Source: Pararge aegeria (lineage: Eukaryota > Arthropoda > Insecta > Lepidoptera > Nymphalidae). Taken from it: a stretch of 64,000 nt of DNA. Position 1 is the stretch's first letter, and the number at the start of each line of letters is the position of its first letter. Positions 35,001-46,334 of this stretch are shown here, piece after piece. The stretch lies in assembly GCF_905163445.1 (NCBI RefSeq), contig NC_053202.1:558001-622000 (forward strand), written 5' to 3'. The notes under the pieces are model-generated. The model saw only the letters and a program-made list of their open reading frames with translations, ran no database searches and was not told where the DNA came from. A program made the position numbers and the translations under genes.

Positions 35001-35726
35001 AGTAGGAACCATTACGCTATTAAAAAGATATGTGATGAATACGAAATTAATTTATCGTGTAGCTGATACAAAAATAAAAAGCAATATATGTACAAAAAAA
35101 TATTTTAATAGCTTTTCAAAAAAATGGCGGGCTTCGGCAATTCGTCTATCTATTATCTGTGGTCGGAGCACTGGCTGACTGACGTCCGTTTTAATAATAA
35201 AGAAGCTTTAAATCGTGTGCAATTCCTACAAGACATCTTTGTCCAGCACTAGAAGTCCAACGCTTGGGAAGGCGTCGACGAATTTTATCGCCTCGTAGAT
35301 CATTTCAATATCCGTTACAAAACTTGTAAAATACCCATCTCAAGTTTCAAGATTAATGTCTGAATATCCAAGTCGGATCCACCTAATTTGTCTGAAGGCT
35401 TTACACTGAAAGCAATTTTCACCTCACCTCTGTGGAAGGTTGTAAAAGAAGAATATTAAAAATAATTTCTCACCGACGAAGTTGTTTCAATATTTTTAAT
35501 ATTTTACACTTTCGTTGGATGGTTTTTATTTTGTAAAGATATAACTTTGTTGAAACGTGCAAGTATTATTTTATTTATCTTGAAAAACAACATCTTGCAC
35601 ACGGTGTCTTTTTTCGTCTCAAACTTTACTACTGATGATTTCTGTTATAATCTTTAACTGAACCCACCATCCTCAATTGATACACCGTGATGGGTTTTAT
35701 GAGTCTGACGAGACAGAGGGATTTAT

Positions 35727-36066
35727 TTAGCAGCGGAACGGTACATCATCATCATAATATCTACCCATTGCCAGCCCATTACGGGGCGCGGGTCTCCTCC
35801 CGCAATGAGAATGGGTGAAGGCCATAGTCCACCACGCCGGCCCGGTGCGGATTGGTAGACTCCACACACCTTTGCGAACATAATATAGAACTATCAGGCA
35901 TGCAGGATTCCTCACTATGGTTTCCTTCACCGTTGAAGCAAATGATATTTGAATTACTTAAAACGCACATAACTTACGAAGTTGGTGGTCTGTGCTGGGA
36001 TTCGAATTCGGTCCCCCGAAAGTGAAGTCGACCTGAGCTATCACTATTAGCAGCGGAACGGTACAT
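35727..36066 (-). mobile_element. Full-length SINE-1 with 20-bp target duplication
   Basis: ttagcagcggaacggtacat occurs at 35727-35746 and 36047-36066, exactly repeated; the SINE lies between (35747-36046). The tRNA-like head is at the right, with a B-box gaattcgaatccc, and the (atc)n-type tail is at the left. The perfect duplication marks this as the best-preserved SINE insertion in the window. Confidence 0.9.
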
Positions 36067-36553
36067 AAGCTTTTAATTTAAAAAAAATAGCACCAACAAA
36101 TACATCAATTTGTAGAAGCTAAGAGCTTTTTATCCAAGTAACAAAATAACTTAAATTTATACTCTTTTTGTGTCATTTACAAAAGAATATAAAAGGCGCA
36201 AACGATAAAGTTAAGAACAATAATTAACAAGATAAGGAAAGTCTTCGTATTGAGCTAATTTATCGCTTGTTTGGACAAGTCTGTTTGAAGAAATAATTAA
36301 TGATAAAAATTCTGTAGCACTCACAATCTATGTATATTATAAAAAATATATCTTTATCCTTAAAGTAATTTCCGCAAAACCGTATATTCGCTTTAACAAC
36401 ATCTTGTTACAAGAGCTATTAATGCCATCGACAAGTGTGTATATATGTTGACCCCATAAAGGGTTGATTTTGGAGAAACTGTGTTATTTTGTCAGATAAT
36501 ACCAATAATAATGTTCAAATATGCCCATAGATGACACTTTTGATTCATATATA
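36067..36553. other. No gene or known repeat seen
   Basis: AT-rich spacer between the recent SINE-1 and the pogo-like element. Confidence 0.45.
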
Positions 36554-36555
36554 TA

Positions 36556-37127
36556 CAGTGTAAACTCTTTATAACGTTATCCTTTATAACGATAAACTCC
36601 CTATAACGTTGGAGTGAGCCCAAGTTGGTTGGTTTGCGTTAAAACTCACATATTGAAACACTCTTTATAGCGATACGCCATTCTCTATTACGAAGAAATG
36701 TGTTCATATTTGTAGACAGTAAATATTTATTATCGATATTATTGTTTATGTTATGTTATCAGGTAACAAAAGACTTTGAAGCTCCGAAACATCCGAGGTC
36801 GGTCTAGCTTTTGTTATCCTTAATTGCCTTGTACACGTGCAGTATGACGCATTGTTTTCTCGGAAGTGATGGTCTTCGACCAAGCATACTGGGTACCTAT
36901 CGTATTATCAGTCGTAAACCTACTTTGAAACTGTTAACATGGCCAGTAAACGGAAAGCGATTAGTGTTGACGAAAAAATTTGTGTGATACGTGCGATTGA
37001 AAAGGGAGAAAAGAAAAGTGACGTTGGAAGGCGTTGGTTTTTTTTTGTTCACTCCATATAACGATAACTCTCTATAACGACAAAAAATGCTCAGTCCCTC
37101 GAGTTTCGTTATAAAGAGTTTACACTG
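36556..37127 (+). mobile_element. Pogo/Tigger-like non-autonomous DNA transposon
   Basis: Perfect 21-bp terminal inverted repeats (36556-36576 and 37107-37127, starting cagtgtaaactctttataac) are bordered by the TA dinucleotide typical of the Tc1/mariner-pogo superfamily. The motif tataacg recurs near both ends (about 36570, 36586, 36603, 37057, 37073, 37110), as expected for subterminal transposase sites. Inside is the start of a transposase gene, so this 572-bp copy is an internal-deletion derivative. Confidence 0.9.
36939..37061 (+). pseudogene. N-terminal remnant of pogo/Tigger transposase
   Basis: ATG at 36939 begins MASKRKAISVDEKICVIRAI and continues EKGEKKSDVGRRW before running into a T-rich deletion joint and a stop at 37061. 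The residues match the start of the CENP-B/Tigger helix-turn-helix (lysine/arginine-rich start, then E-K-I...VI..IE.GEKKSDV). Only about 33 of several hundred residues remain: the rest of the DNA-binding region and the whole DDE catalytic domain are gone. The deletion joint at about 37038 leads straight into the 3' subterminal repeats. Confidence 0.85.
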
Positions 37128-37269
37128 TATAATGTGTTCAATATATTAAATCAGAAAAAGAGATCATACATTTTATTTCCTCTTTAAAATCGTCAAACTC
37201 CTAACTTAAGTTTATTAAATGTTTACATGGTAGTGATATGGCGAAAACTATATTCATACACTCAGAAAA

Positions 37270-37445
37270 AAAAACACCCGGCAAGTTTGTTGTGGGCTTC
37301 TTCTTAGACCAGGACGCGTTTGAAACCCTCGTAGCTTTAGTTTTAAGTTTACGAATATGGTTATCCCCAACATCTCACTACCGTGTAATTCTCATGTAAT
37401 GTACGCATCAAAAGTGCCACCTACTTGAATAAATAATTTTTTTTA
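37270..37445 (+). repeat. LT-B LINE 3' tail
   Basis: It runs from aagtttgttgtgggcttctt to ctacttgaataaataatttt, with an AATAAA near the end. Confidence 0.75.
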
Positions 37446-38109
37446 TTTTAACTTTGAGTTTGATTTAAAATAAACGGTGTACGAAACTATATTGCACAAA
37501 TATTTTTCAACTCCACAAACTATAATAATACCAAATTTGGCGTGTGTCCAACAATGGAAGATTTTGAATACTGAACAACTTTAAAAAGGTCGTAATGAAA
37601 TATCCTCATTTTGAAAAACGGTTGTTTACATCTAAAAATTAACGATATTCGTGTACTCTTTTTTTCAAAACATAATAGATGCGACATTATATTTTACGAA
37701 CGGAGCGGACCCTACGTAGGCAGAACAAAATGGCTACTTCTCCCAACATTTTTGTACGCGAAAAACGTTTTAACGACGCTCGCAAGCTATTATTTTTAAC
37801 ACAGAATAATTATATTTTCTTTCAAAAATATTTCAGCGTTCCCGTCCGGTAGGATTTGTTTTCATGAATTAAAAAGTTGACTTTGTCACTTAATATCTGA
37901 GTATATATAATATGTTTAATTAATTGAAAATTGACTGAGTGGTGAATTAAAATAAAAAATATAAAAAATTTAATTTAATTTTAATTAATTGAATAAAAAT
38001 ATATTATATACATGTTAAGAATACTACGATTCGTGTGTTTGTTTGTCTGTTAACGATCATATGAAATACGAATAAGGCGGCTTTTTGCTTTAATAATATT
38101 AGGTACCAA
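37446..38109. other. No gene seen
   Basis: AT-rich; around 37970 it is nearly pure A/T (taatttaattttaattaatt). Confidence 0.45.
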
Positions 38110-38222
38110 TACAGTCCACCAATCCACTGGGCCAGCGTGGTGGACTACGGCCTAAACCCTTCTCAATGTGGGAGGAGACCCGTGCTCTGTAGTGGACCGT
38201 TAATGGCTTGATATGATGTTGA
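38110..38222 (+). repeat. SINE-1 tail fragment
   Basis: It contains gggccagcgtggtggactac and gacccgtgctctgtagtgg. Confidence 0.8.
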
Positions 38223-38437
38223 TGAATATATGTTATGTTTTTAACAATACAATTCTGCATCGGTTTTTATTAAGAACGGTGTTTTTACAAATTCCGTTGA
38301 AACAATTTGTTTCTCGGGGATAAAAAGTTGCCTTTGTCCTTCCAACTCTACTTACCACAAACATAATCTCGTGTAATATATTTTCATATGGTAATAGTCT
38401 GAGGTATTAGATACACATATGATTAAACTTATGTATC

Positions 38438-38530
38438 AACGGCCGATTGGCGCCATTTGCAGCGACCCTGCTTTCTGAGCCCAGGGCCAAATGTTTTTCA
38501 GTGTCTGGGTGCTTGTATGTTTATTCTAAG
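38438..38530 (+). repeat. SINE-2 with internal deletion
   Basis: Head acggccgattggcgcc runs to gagcccagggcc and then directly to aaatgtttttcagtgtctgg, losing the B-box. Confidence 0.75.
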
Positions 38531-38532
38531 TA

Positions 38533-38700
38533 TTGCTCCGGTTTCGGAGCGAAACGTGCGTAGGGTACATTGCCGAAGATCTGTTTGGTGTGGAGTATAA
38601 GGATTGAAGAAATTAAATTACACCATACAGATTCTCCTGCTTTTAGCGGAGTATAGAAAATTAAGCTTAATTTTCATAATATATCATGCATTTTCGCCCG
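38533..38700 (+). repeat. REP-F fragment
   Basis: It runs from cggtttcggagcgaaacgtg to the end cttctatccaata in plus orientation. It shares agatctgtttggtgtggag with the copy at 54.6 kb. Confidence 0.65.
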
Positions 38701-38739
38701 CTTCTATCCAATACCCACAACTCTGAGTTATAAATAAAT

Positions 38740-39000
38740 AAATAATAAAATAAAAATAAAATCATTTTATTTCAGGTCGGGGACCCATATACAAAATTTA
38801 ACAAAAATAAATATACATATAAGACAGATTTTAAAAATAAACACAAAATAAATATAAGACCGATTTTAAAAATAAATAAATAAAGAGAAAAAAAAAAAAA
38901 AACAATAATTAATTAAAATCTACAATTAAAAATTACAGTAAATTAAATTTCAATTAAAAAATAAATTAAATTTCAATTCAAATTAATATCCAACTATTTT
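38740..39000. repeat. AT-rich low-complexity block
   Basis: Imperfect AAATA runs, a repeated module (agaccgattttaaaaataaa) and a paired caactattt end. It resembles a decayed LINE tail without a family assignment. Confidence 0.4.
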
Positions 39001-39108
39001 CCAACTATTTAACTAGTTATCCAATGTACCTCTTACAAACTTGGGTAAAAAGACCATGTCATGAATTCTCATGCCAAATATCAAGTTAACTGGTTGCTTA
39101 GTTAGGGC

Positions 39109-39251
39109 CAGTGGCGTGCACTCCATACATGCACAAAAGCACTGCATACCCTAAAATTTTTGTGTAACTCATGAAGGGGAAGGATTTTTAAATTTTATGC
39201 CATCTTCCTACTTTATGCATACCCTGGTCAAAAACTCTATGCACGCCACTG
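39109..39251. mobile_element. hAT-type MITE, copy 1 (143 bp)
   Basis: The 12-bp terminal inverted repeats are cagtggcgtgca. An exact 8-bp target duplication, gttagggc, lies at 39101-39108 and 39252-39259. An 8-bp duplication with CAG-starting ends is diagnostic of hAT. It has no coding capacity and is inverted relative to copy 2. Confidence 0.92.
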
Positions 39252-39624
39252 GTTAGGGCGTAAACCAATGACAAACAAACACACTTTTGCATTTATAATA
39301 TTAGTAAAGAAGTAAATAAGTACTTTACCAAAGCCTCTGTGAATAGTTTCCGACAAAAAACAAACGTCGAGTAGAGTCGGGAAAACCTCAAACTATTCTC
39401 TAAGCACGGCATTACCATTTTGTTCACAAGAACTAAGCAAGTTTTTCGCAACCGCGTCCGCAGAAACAAAGGGTTACATTTGCATTTAAATGAGTTGCCG
39501 TCCCTTGGGGGTTATATCCCTACAAGTTTTTACCTTGAGGTTTATTGGAGGCGATTTTGACACCGAAACCGCAAGCGTTCAGATCTAGGTACGTGAATGA
39601 TTAGCGTCATATCGTTGTAGCGTT

Positions 39625-39735
39625 AATCCCACGTTCGGTCCCCGACAGGGGCAATTTGGAAATTCATAATTTCTGGGTTTTCTCTGGTTCAAGGCTTCGG
39701 CCGTGGCTAGTTACCACCCTACCAACAACACACCC
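39625..39735 (+). repeat. SINE-3 B-box and body
   Basis: It reads gttcggtccccgacaggggc then ccgtggctagttaccaccct. Confidence 0.7.
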
Positions 39736-39831
39736 TACCTACAAATTGATTGATTAATTTTGGTACAACCAATAAAATGACTATTAGTTTAGACGTTTTA
39801 CTCGCGTTTCTGATCCGTACCGCTAGAGTGT

Positions 39832-39977
39832 GACTGCCATGCTTAACTTAAGCACCTTCAAGGCAAGAGTGAATAGGCTTTTTTAGGCAAGCCTGATCCA
39901 GCCCCGACCTCATCATTACTTTCTAACGGGCAGATTGTCGTCTAGCGCTGGCCTATTGTTAATAAAAAAATAAAAAA
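39832..39977 (+). mobile_element. 3' end of a second copy of the CR1/Jockey-like LINE
   Basis: It translates as NLSTFKARVNRLF and a stop, followed by a 3' UTR (ctcatcattactttctaacg, gcgctggcctattgttaata) and an A-rich tail. Both match the intact element at 26.3-29.7 kb. The ORF ends some residues earlier here, because cta.gaaaa has become tttttag. Confidence 0.85.
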
Positions 39978-40004
39978 GTTGTTAAAAAATTACGTCCGGC
40001 TCAT

Positions 40005-40290
40005 TTCAAGGCACGGGTCTCCTTCACATGAGAAGAGGTTATGGCCGTAGTCCACCACGCTGGCCCAGTGCGGTTTGGTGGACTCCACACACCTTTGAGA
40101 ACATTATATAGAAATCTCATGCATGCAGGTTTCCTCACGATATTTCCTTTTACCGTTGAACAAGTGTTATTTTAATTGACACTTATGTGTTAGAAAAGTT
40201 GAGGTATTCGAACGTGCGTGCTGGGATTCGAACGTAGTCCGATAGGTAGTCGAAGTCCTACCCACTGGGCTATCACTATAGCCGTATCTC
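40005..40290 (-). repeat. SINE-1, nearly full length
   Basis: Tail ccgtagtccaccacgctggc, body gcaggtttcctcacgat, B-box gggattcgaacg and A-box region gggctatcactatag are all present. Confidence 0.8.
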
Positions 40291-41094
40291 ATGAATATGC
40301 TTTATTTATCAATCTTACATTTTAATTTATATGGAAATTGTAAAGAATCTCTCACCGGTTCGGAATCTTAATTAAGTAGGGACGCGAAGTTATTTCTTTA
40401 AACTTTCTAGTTTTAAATTGCTTCGTAATACAAACTTAAATATGTCCAATATTTAGAAGCAAGAAACAGAATTAACTCTAAAACATATTCCAATATTCCA
40501 ATAGTTGTTAAAGTTTAAAATATACTAGATGTCGAATACATTAAACTTTTGTAACACTTAAAAATACGATAATTAATAAAAATATATAGTCCAAGAATAA
40601 ATTATTAAATATTTCTTATTTCTTTTCCCTCTTATTAAATATAGTTTTCATATAAACCAATGGGGTTTTTGAGCTAGTAAGGTCGGAAGTAATACAGAAA
40701 TGGGATGCTTGTACACGAACATAACCGAAGCTAGAGGTAGAAGAAAAACTCTTTTAAAAATGTAACAAACGTTACATAATAAATTTCACTATCTTCCCTA
40801 ATAGAGGCCGATCGGACCAAGAATATGAAATAAACAAGAATAATAAAAATAAATATTATAACAAAAAAAATAACTCGTTTCAATTCACAGTGGATTCTAT
40901 TACTTAAAAGATAGAGTTCCTTTTACGAGGGCGTTGGTGTAAAGCCTTATCGATGGAGGTATTTCAGGAAATGATTCGGCAGTATCCGTTGTGAGCGGGC
41001 GCAGTCGGATACGTTTGATGTATGTGACTACGGAATTATAGTAATTTAAGCTCTTTGTGATTTTTATCCTTTGCTATGAAATATGACAGAGCCG
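40291..41094. other. No gene or known repeat seen
   Basis: AT-rich sequence with short frames only. Confidence 0.45.
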
Positions 41095-41740
41095 AAGCAA
41101 ATCTACGGGGTGTGATAAGTTTGACGTGTTTGTGTTTGTGTGTTTGTCTGTGGCATTGTAGCACCCAAAAGGATGAAATTTTTGTTTTTGTTTTTTTTTA
41201 TAAATTTGTATTAATCGGGAGTGTTTTTACTATGTTTGATTAAAATCGGTCCAAGATGGCTGCCGTCAAATAATGGCGGATTGCATTTTTTTTTTCACAG
41301 CTCCCACAATACGGGTACCGGATGAAAGGGCTTGACTAGTATAATACTATGCACTATGACAAATTTGAAATCAAAGATGGCCGCCACCACAAAATGGCAA
41401 TTATATATTGTTTTTATTAACAACTCCTTTAATATGGGTAGCAAATGAAAGGGCTTCACTAGTACAATAATGTACTTACACTACATTGATAGTTGGGGTT
41501 TTAAACCTTAAATTTGTATATTTTGACCACTGTTTTTACCCCCGACGCAAAACGACGGGTTGTCAAAAGTTTGACGTGTCTCAGTGTTTGTCTGTGGCAT
41601 AGTTTTTTTTTTTGTTCTTAGCTATAAGATGGCTGTCAGCACAAAATCGCGAATTACATTTCTCCTCAATATGACAATGAAAAGAAAGGGCTTGACTAGT
41701 TCAGTGATGTACACTATATTGAAAATCGGTGTTTATATAA
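41095..41740 (+). repeat. REP-J array with repeated modules
   Basis: The start (agtttgacgtgt then gtttgtctgtggcat) occurs twice. The module (a)agatggc.gcc..caa.a.tggc occurs three times, and gaaagggcttgactagt-like sequence three times. Confidence 0.6.
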
Positions 41741-42074
41741 ATTTTTAATTTATATATTATCTTTATCCGATACTAGTTGAGGAACTGATTGTTGAATGAA
41801 ATCCTAAGTTAATAATTAAAGTCAGTGAAAAGCGCGATCGGGTCACGCAAACGGTTAAACTTGCGTCATTGAAGTTAACGAATTCCGTATCATTTCCGGG
41901 CGACCCACTTTAACGGAAAACCTATAGCCCGAAGCTTCCTTTACGTATATTGAAAGAATAAAAGGATTCATAAAATAAAATGAAACCACCTTCCAGCAAT
42001 CCCTTTCCTTAATAATATTATTGTATCTTAGTTATTCATTATTATCAACTCTTTACCGGCCCACCGAGATGGTG

Positions 42075-42292
42075 ATAACAACAAAAAACGCCCGGATAAG
42101 TTTGCTGTGGGCTTCTTCTTAGACCAGGACGCGTTTGGAGCCCTCGTAGCTTTAGTTTTATATTTACGAATATGGTTATCGCTATCATCTCACTACCGTG
42201 TAATTTTCATGTAATGTTCGCATTACAAAATGGCGTCAAAAGTGCCACCTATGGGCCTACTTGAATAAAGATATTTTTGACTTTGACTTTGT
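42075..42292 (+). repeat. LT-B LINE 3' tail
   Basis: It runs from gatggtgataacaac to ttgactttgactttg, the typical repeated end. Confidence 0.8.
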
Positions 42293-42485
42293 TGTATTAA
42301 TCCCAAAGTTCTAATAGTTTTCTACGCGACTTGGTACCGGAACGCCAAATCTTTGCGGCACGTCTTAGTAGGGTGGTAACTGCCAAGCGAAGCCTCCCAC
42401 CAGACCAGACCAGATTGCCCTTGCCGCGAACCGAATCCTTCCACTTAAATTCACAGCGCTCTCCGTTGCGCCAGGGAGGTCGTCG
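42293..42485 (-). repeat. SINE-3 abutting LT-B
   Basis: Its body and head (ttgcgccagggaggtc) lie at the right; the tail is cut at the LT-B end. Confidence 0.7.
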
Positions 42486-43107
42486 AAAACTGCTATATAC
42501 AACTGTATTATGTTAAGCTTTATTTAGAATTTTAAGATTATTTACGTTTATGATATTATTTTAATATATAAAATAATATTAATTAAGATATATGAAGGGT
42601 GGCGTTTGATTTGTTATATACGGATATAATTTTAAACGTACATAATTGTAAAATAAAAAACTAATAAGGTTTAAAATTATAATTGAGACAATAATTATTT
42701 AACATAGATTATTTAAATAGTTACAACAATAATTAATTTATTTATATTATCTCAAATATTGATTTGTGTGTTTGTTTCCTCTTTGGTCTATACAACGAGA
42801 AAAAAAACAAGATAAAGGAGAAAAAAGATAGCGCCATTTATGGATTCGGCGCGAACGTGCAACGTTTTAAGAATGGATATAATTTTAGAAGTGATAATAA
42901 AAATAATATTGAAAAAAAACTAATAAGGAAATAAAAGCTGTGAAATATTAAGAGTTAAGACAGTTATTATTAGTTCCAGAGACAGTCATATGTCACATTT
43001 TGCGCACCAAATGCGCACAAAATTCGAGCTGTCATTTGTAAAGGAAGAGCCAGTCCAGTTTGTCTTCATAGTAATAATTGACAGAACAAGGCGATGGGCC
43101 AAAAAAA
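42486..43107. other. No gene or known repeat seen
   Basis: Very AT-rich up to about 42960. Confidence 0.45.
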
Positions 43108-43440
43108 ATTAAGTGCAAAACCATCGACTACAAACATAGCAGCACTTTGCAGATCATGCAAGGATTACGTCCTGCAAAGTGCCGCCCTGTGGCATTGAAC
43201 CCTAAGGGAAGCAGTTAAGCCTCATGTTTCTGTAATCACACCGGCAAACCCTTCAGACCAACAGTTCACTTCAGACAGAAATAAGCACGGTGGTAGTCAG
43301 TGGCGTGCACAAGGTTTTTGACCAGGGTATGCATAAAGAAGGAAGATGCCATGAAATGGGAAATTTCTTCGCATAGAGAAAAAATTTAGGGAAGGCAGTG
43401 CTTTTGCGCATATATGAAGTGCACGCCACTGGTGGTAGTT
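43108..43440 (-). repeat. REP-E copy carrying the hAT MITE
   Basis: It contains gttaagcctcatgtttctgt and gaaataagcacggtggtagt, where the MITE is inserted. A short inverted repeat (gcactttgcag at 43142-43152, inverted at 43172-43182) lies within it. Confidence 0.7.
43298..43431. mobile_element. hAT-type MITE, copy 2 (134 bp)
   Basis: The 13-bp terminal inverted repeats are cagtggcgtgcac. An exact 8-bp duplication, gtggtagt, lies at 43290-43297 and 43432-43439. It is inserted inside a REP-E copy, so it is younger than that repeat. Confidence 0.92.
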
Positions 43441-44404
43441 TAGTTCATATATTGGATTAAAGACTACTAGACATTCATAGGTATAAAATTACAAGGTTCC
43501 TATGACATACGTAGATGTAAAGCGCAATCCTGTCTTTAAGACTTAGTATTAACTGTTATTGATTCATACCGTATTGATAATTATTTAAATGGCCCGCATA
43601 TACAAGAAAAAACAATGTCAGGGTAATCTAAAATATTGAAACTCGTTTGGCACTGGAATTTTCAGAGTTCAATAAATAGTACACACAAATGTATCCTATT
43701 TGAAACCGAAAATACAAATTGCTTTGCGTAATTTTTTTTTTGCATTCCCTTCACGCAGCAACCTTCCCATTCATAACGTTTTCTCTGAGGCATTACGGTT
43801 AAGGTATTTAATTGAGCTACATTTTTCAAATCAAGTAACCTACTATGTAAAATAGTAAAATGTAGGGGAACCTCCCGTTTATCTGTTGTGATTGGTTACC
43901 ATGACAACGGAATGCTAAGACAACGCCATCTTCGTCTCCACGCGAAACTACGTCGTGGTTCCCAAGCTAGTTCACCGCGATCCTCAAAGATGGCGCTAGC
44001 TGTAGCATTTAACTAAAGTAAAATATGTTTCTTCTTTCTTTCAATTTCTTGTAATTTCTGACTTCATAATATTCGGTTATAACAAAAATTTTAATACATA
44101 GCTGTTTCTTGCGAGCTTCTTCTTAAATGGTGCCTTAAATAAATAAATTTCCTTAAGGTGAGATATTTTTATTAGGTCCTGATATAAATACTTTAAAGAA
44201 AACCTAGGTGCCTTCATCCTCATCAGCATAGCAGGGTTACTATCGACAGCTAGAAACTTACTAGATCCCGATTTAAAAATTAGATTAAAAAATTACAGTA
44301 ATATAGCTAATGTAACTCTGTAAAAAAAAAATATCTTTTTAACCTTTATAATATGCATTTATGGTTTTTTGTTACTATTTTCCTTAAAAAATACTGGGCT
44401 TTTT
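43441..44404. other. Mostly unassigned
   Basis: Apart from the X-box-like motif, a GC-richer patch lies at 43865-44005. A short LT-B-like scrap (gcgagcttcttctta) lies near 44110. Confidence 0.4.
43888..43910 (+). promoter_or_regulatory. X-box-like (RFX) motif next to an inverted CCAAT
   Basis: gttaccatgacaac at 43895-43908 fits the RFX palindrome. attgg (inverted CCAAT) overlaps its left edge. No gene start was recognised near it. Confidence 0.3.
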
Positions 44405-44557
44405 TATGTTACGACATCGCGTAGAAACCGTTTAGTGTATTGGTATAATATAACTGCCATCTCCTTAGCAGGTTAGCCAGCTATCATCTGAGACTGCATT
44501 ATCATTTACCACCAATCGAGATTACAGTCAAGGGCTAACTCGTAGTGGAGTAAAATA
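44405..44557 (+). repeat. SINE-3 tail half
   Basis: It runs from gcgtagaaaccgtttagtgt to acagtcaagggctaactcgt. Confidence 0.7.
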
Positions 44558-45145
44558 GAGTATATATAGATCGATGTTGCATTACACAAGTATTATCTCA
44601 GAAAAAGTTCCTAGATATTTTACATGGCTTATAAGCTTGTTATTTTTTTGAAATAATAATTTGTCTTATTATTATGCTAAAGTCATTCTGAAGGAATTGC
44701 TGAAGTTTATGTTTGAAGCCAGAGTTATGTGGTTGAGTAATAAATTTATACATTAACCTGATTTATAACATGACTTTGACATAGGTTAAAACTAGGGTTG
44801 CCAACCACTCAGGATCGTAAATTTACAGTTTTATACCAGCTTTTTAACAAACATTCAAGATGCTCGGGGTGGAGACGACGTTCAGAATAAAATTAAAGTA
44901 GCGTTTGTATTATACGAAAGTTCTTTTAGAATAAGCCTTCTTGAAATAAATGAATTAAGAATTTATCAAAGGCCCTTATGAAGCTTTCATACATACATAC
45001 CGTTTGATTAGGTGGCAGTGCTCGCATACAGGGTATGCACAAGGTATTCTCTTAGCAGCCAGATGATATAATATATTAATTATCTCCAGTACGAGTTATA
45101 GAAGGTTTAAATGCACATAAAAATTTTCGTTGTATACGTAATTTC

Positions 45146-45279
45146 TATATACAGATAAACACCCAGACACTGAAAAAAAATCATATTCATCACACAAAAA
45201 CTTTCCATTTGTGGGAATCGAACTTACAGCCTTGGACTCAAAAAGTAGGGTCACTGCCCACTGCACCAATCGGCCGACA
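45146..45279 (-). repeat. SINE-2 head and body
   Basis: Body aaacacccagacactgaaaa, B-box gggaatcgaac and head ctgcaccaatcggccgac are present. Confidence 0.8.
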
Positions 45280-45369
45280 TAATCATGGAAGTGTGTAGGA
45301 TAGGATTTAAACTAACAATTTTCTGCCTTGTGTGAAATTACTACATTTACTTATTCGATCCCGAAAGTT

Positions 45370-45515
45370 AGCTGCAATTTATATAGAATCGTAGGAGCAT
45401 CATCTTGTTACAATACTGTTTCTCAGTATTCTAACTAGATGGCGCACTTACTTTTCTACAAGTCCTAGTTAGCTTATCGAACAAGTAGAGGTAGAGAGCA
45501 AATCGTACACTAGGA
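45370..45515 (-). repeat. Dispersed repeat, partner of 21395-21515
   Basis: Read in reverse it shares the same ordered motifs around gcgccatctagtt. Confidence 0.45.
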
Positions 45516-46037
45516 ACTTTGTTCTCAGTCCATCCTGTAAACTTATAACGTAACCGAATATATCTTATTTATTACATTTTATTTGTTTTGATAGAGATCT
45601 CCTAAAGCTGCCTGACCTCATCGCAAAAAGATCGGGTTATCTGAGTCCGTTGAAAACCCGTACTGTCTAACCCTGAGAAGCCTCACTTATCCGGATAAAT
45701 TACGTGCTTTAAAATCATAATACTTATATGCAATGAACATCAAGGTTAATTTGCCATAGGTAATCCGTGGCAGCGTACGTACGTACGTACCAATGTCTAC
45801 GAAATCGTTATGTAGGTGTGATTATTCCTTTAATGTTCACCAAACCACACATATTTTCCAGATTATTGCTTAGTTGACTCAGGTACGTATTAAAAAAACT
45901 GACATTACACTATAAATCGGTCGGGTCGTATCAGTCAATCTATGCCTAAGACCGAACTTGTTAGCATGTTCTTAGTTTGCCGTCGGTTATATGGGCTATA
46001 GCATTTACGCCTTATTAAGACAAAACGTGGCAGTTTA

Positions 46038-46325
46038 AAAGCGGTGATAGCGCAGTGGGAAGGAGCTCGACTTCACTTTCGGGGAGCTGAGTGCGAATCC
46101 CAGCACGCACCTCTAAGCTTTCTAAGTTATGTGCGTTTTAAGGAATTAAAAATATCACTTGCTTCCACGGTAAAGGAAAACTGCATGCCTGAGAGCTCTA
46201 CAAAATGTTCTCAAAGGTATGTGGAGTCCACCAATCCGCACTGGGCCAGCGTGGTGGACTACAGCCTTAACCCCTTCTCGTTGTGGGTGGAGACCCGTGC
46301 CCTGTAGTAGGCCGGTAAGTCAAGT
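46038..46325 (+). repeat. SINE-1, full length
   Basis: A-box gtgatagcgcagtgg, B-box gtgcgaatccc, a body with a small deletion near aaaactgcatgcctg, and the tail are all present. It abuts LT-B. Confidence 0.85.
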
Positions 46326-46334
46326 CCAAGACAA

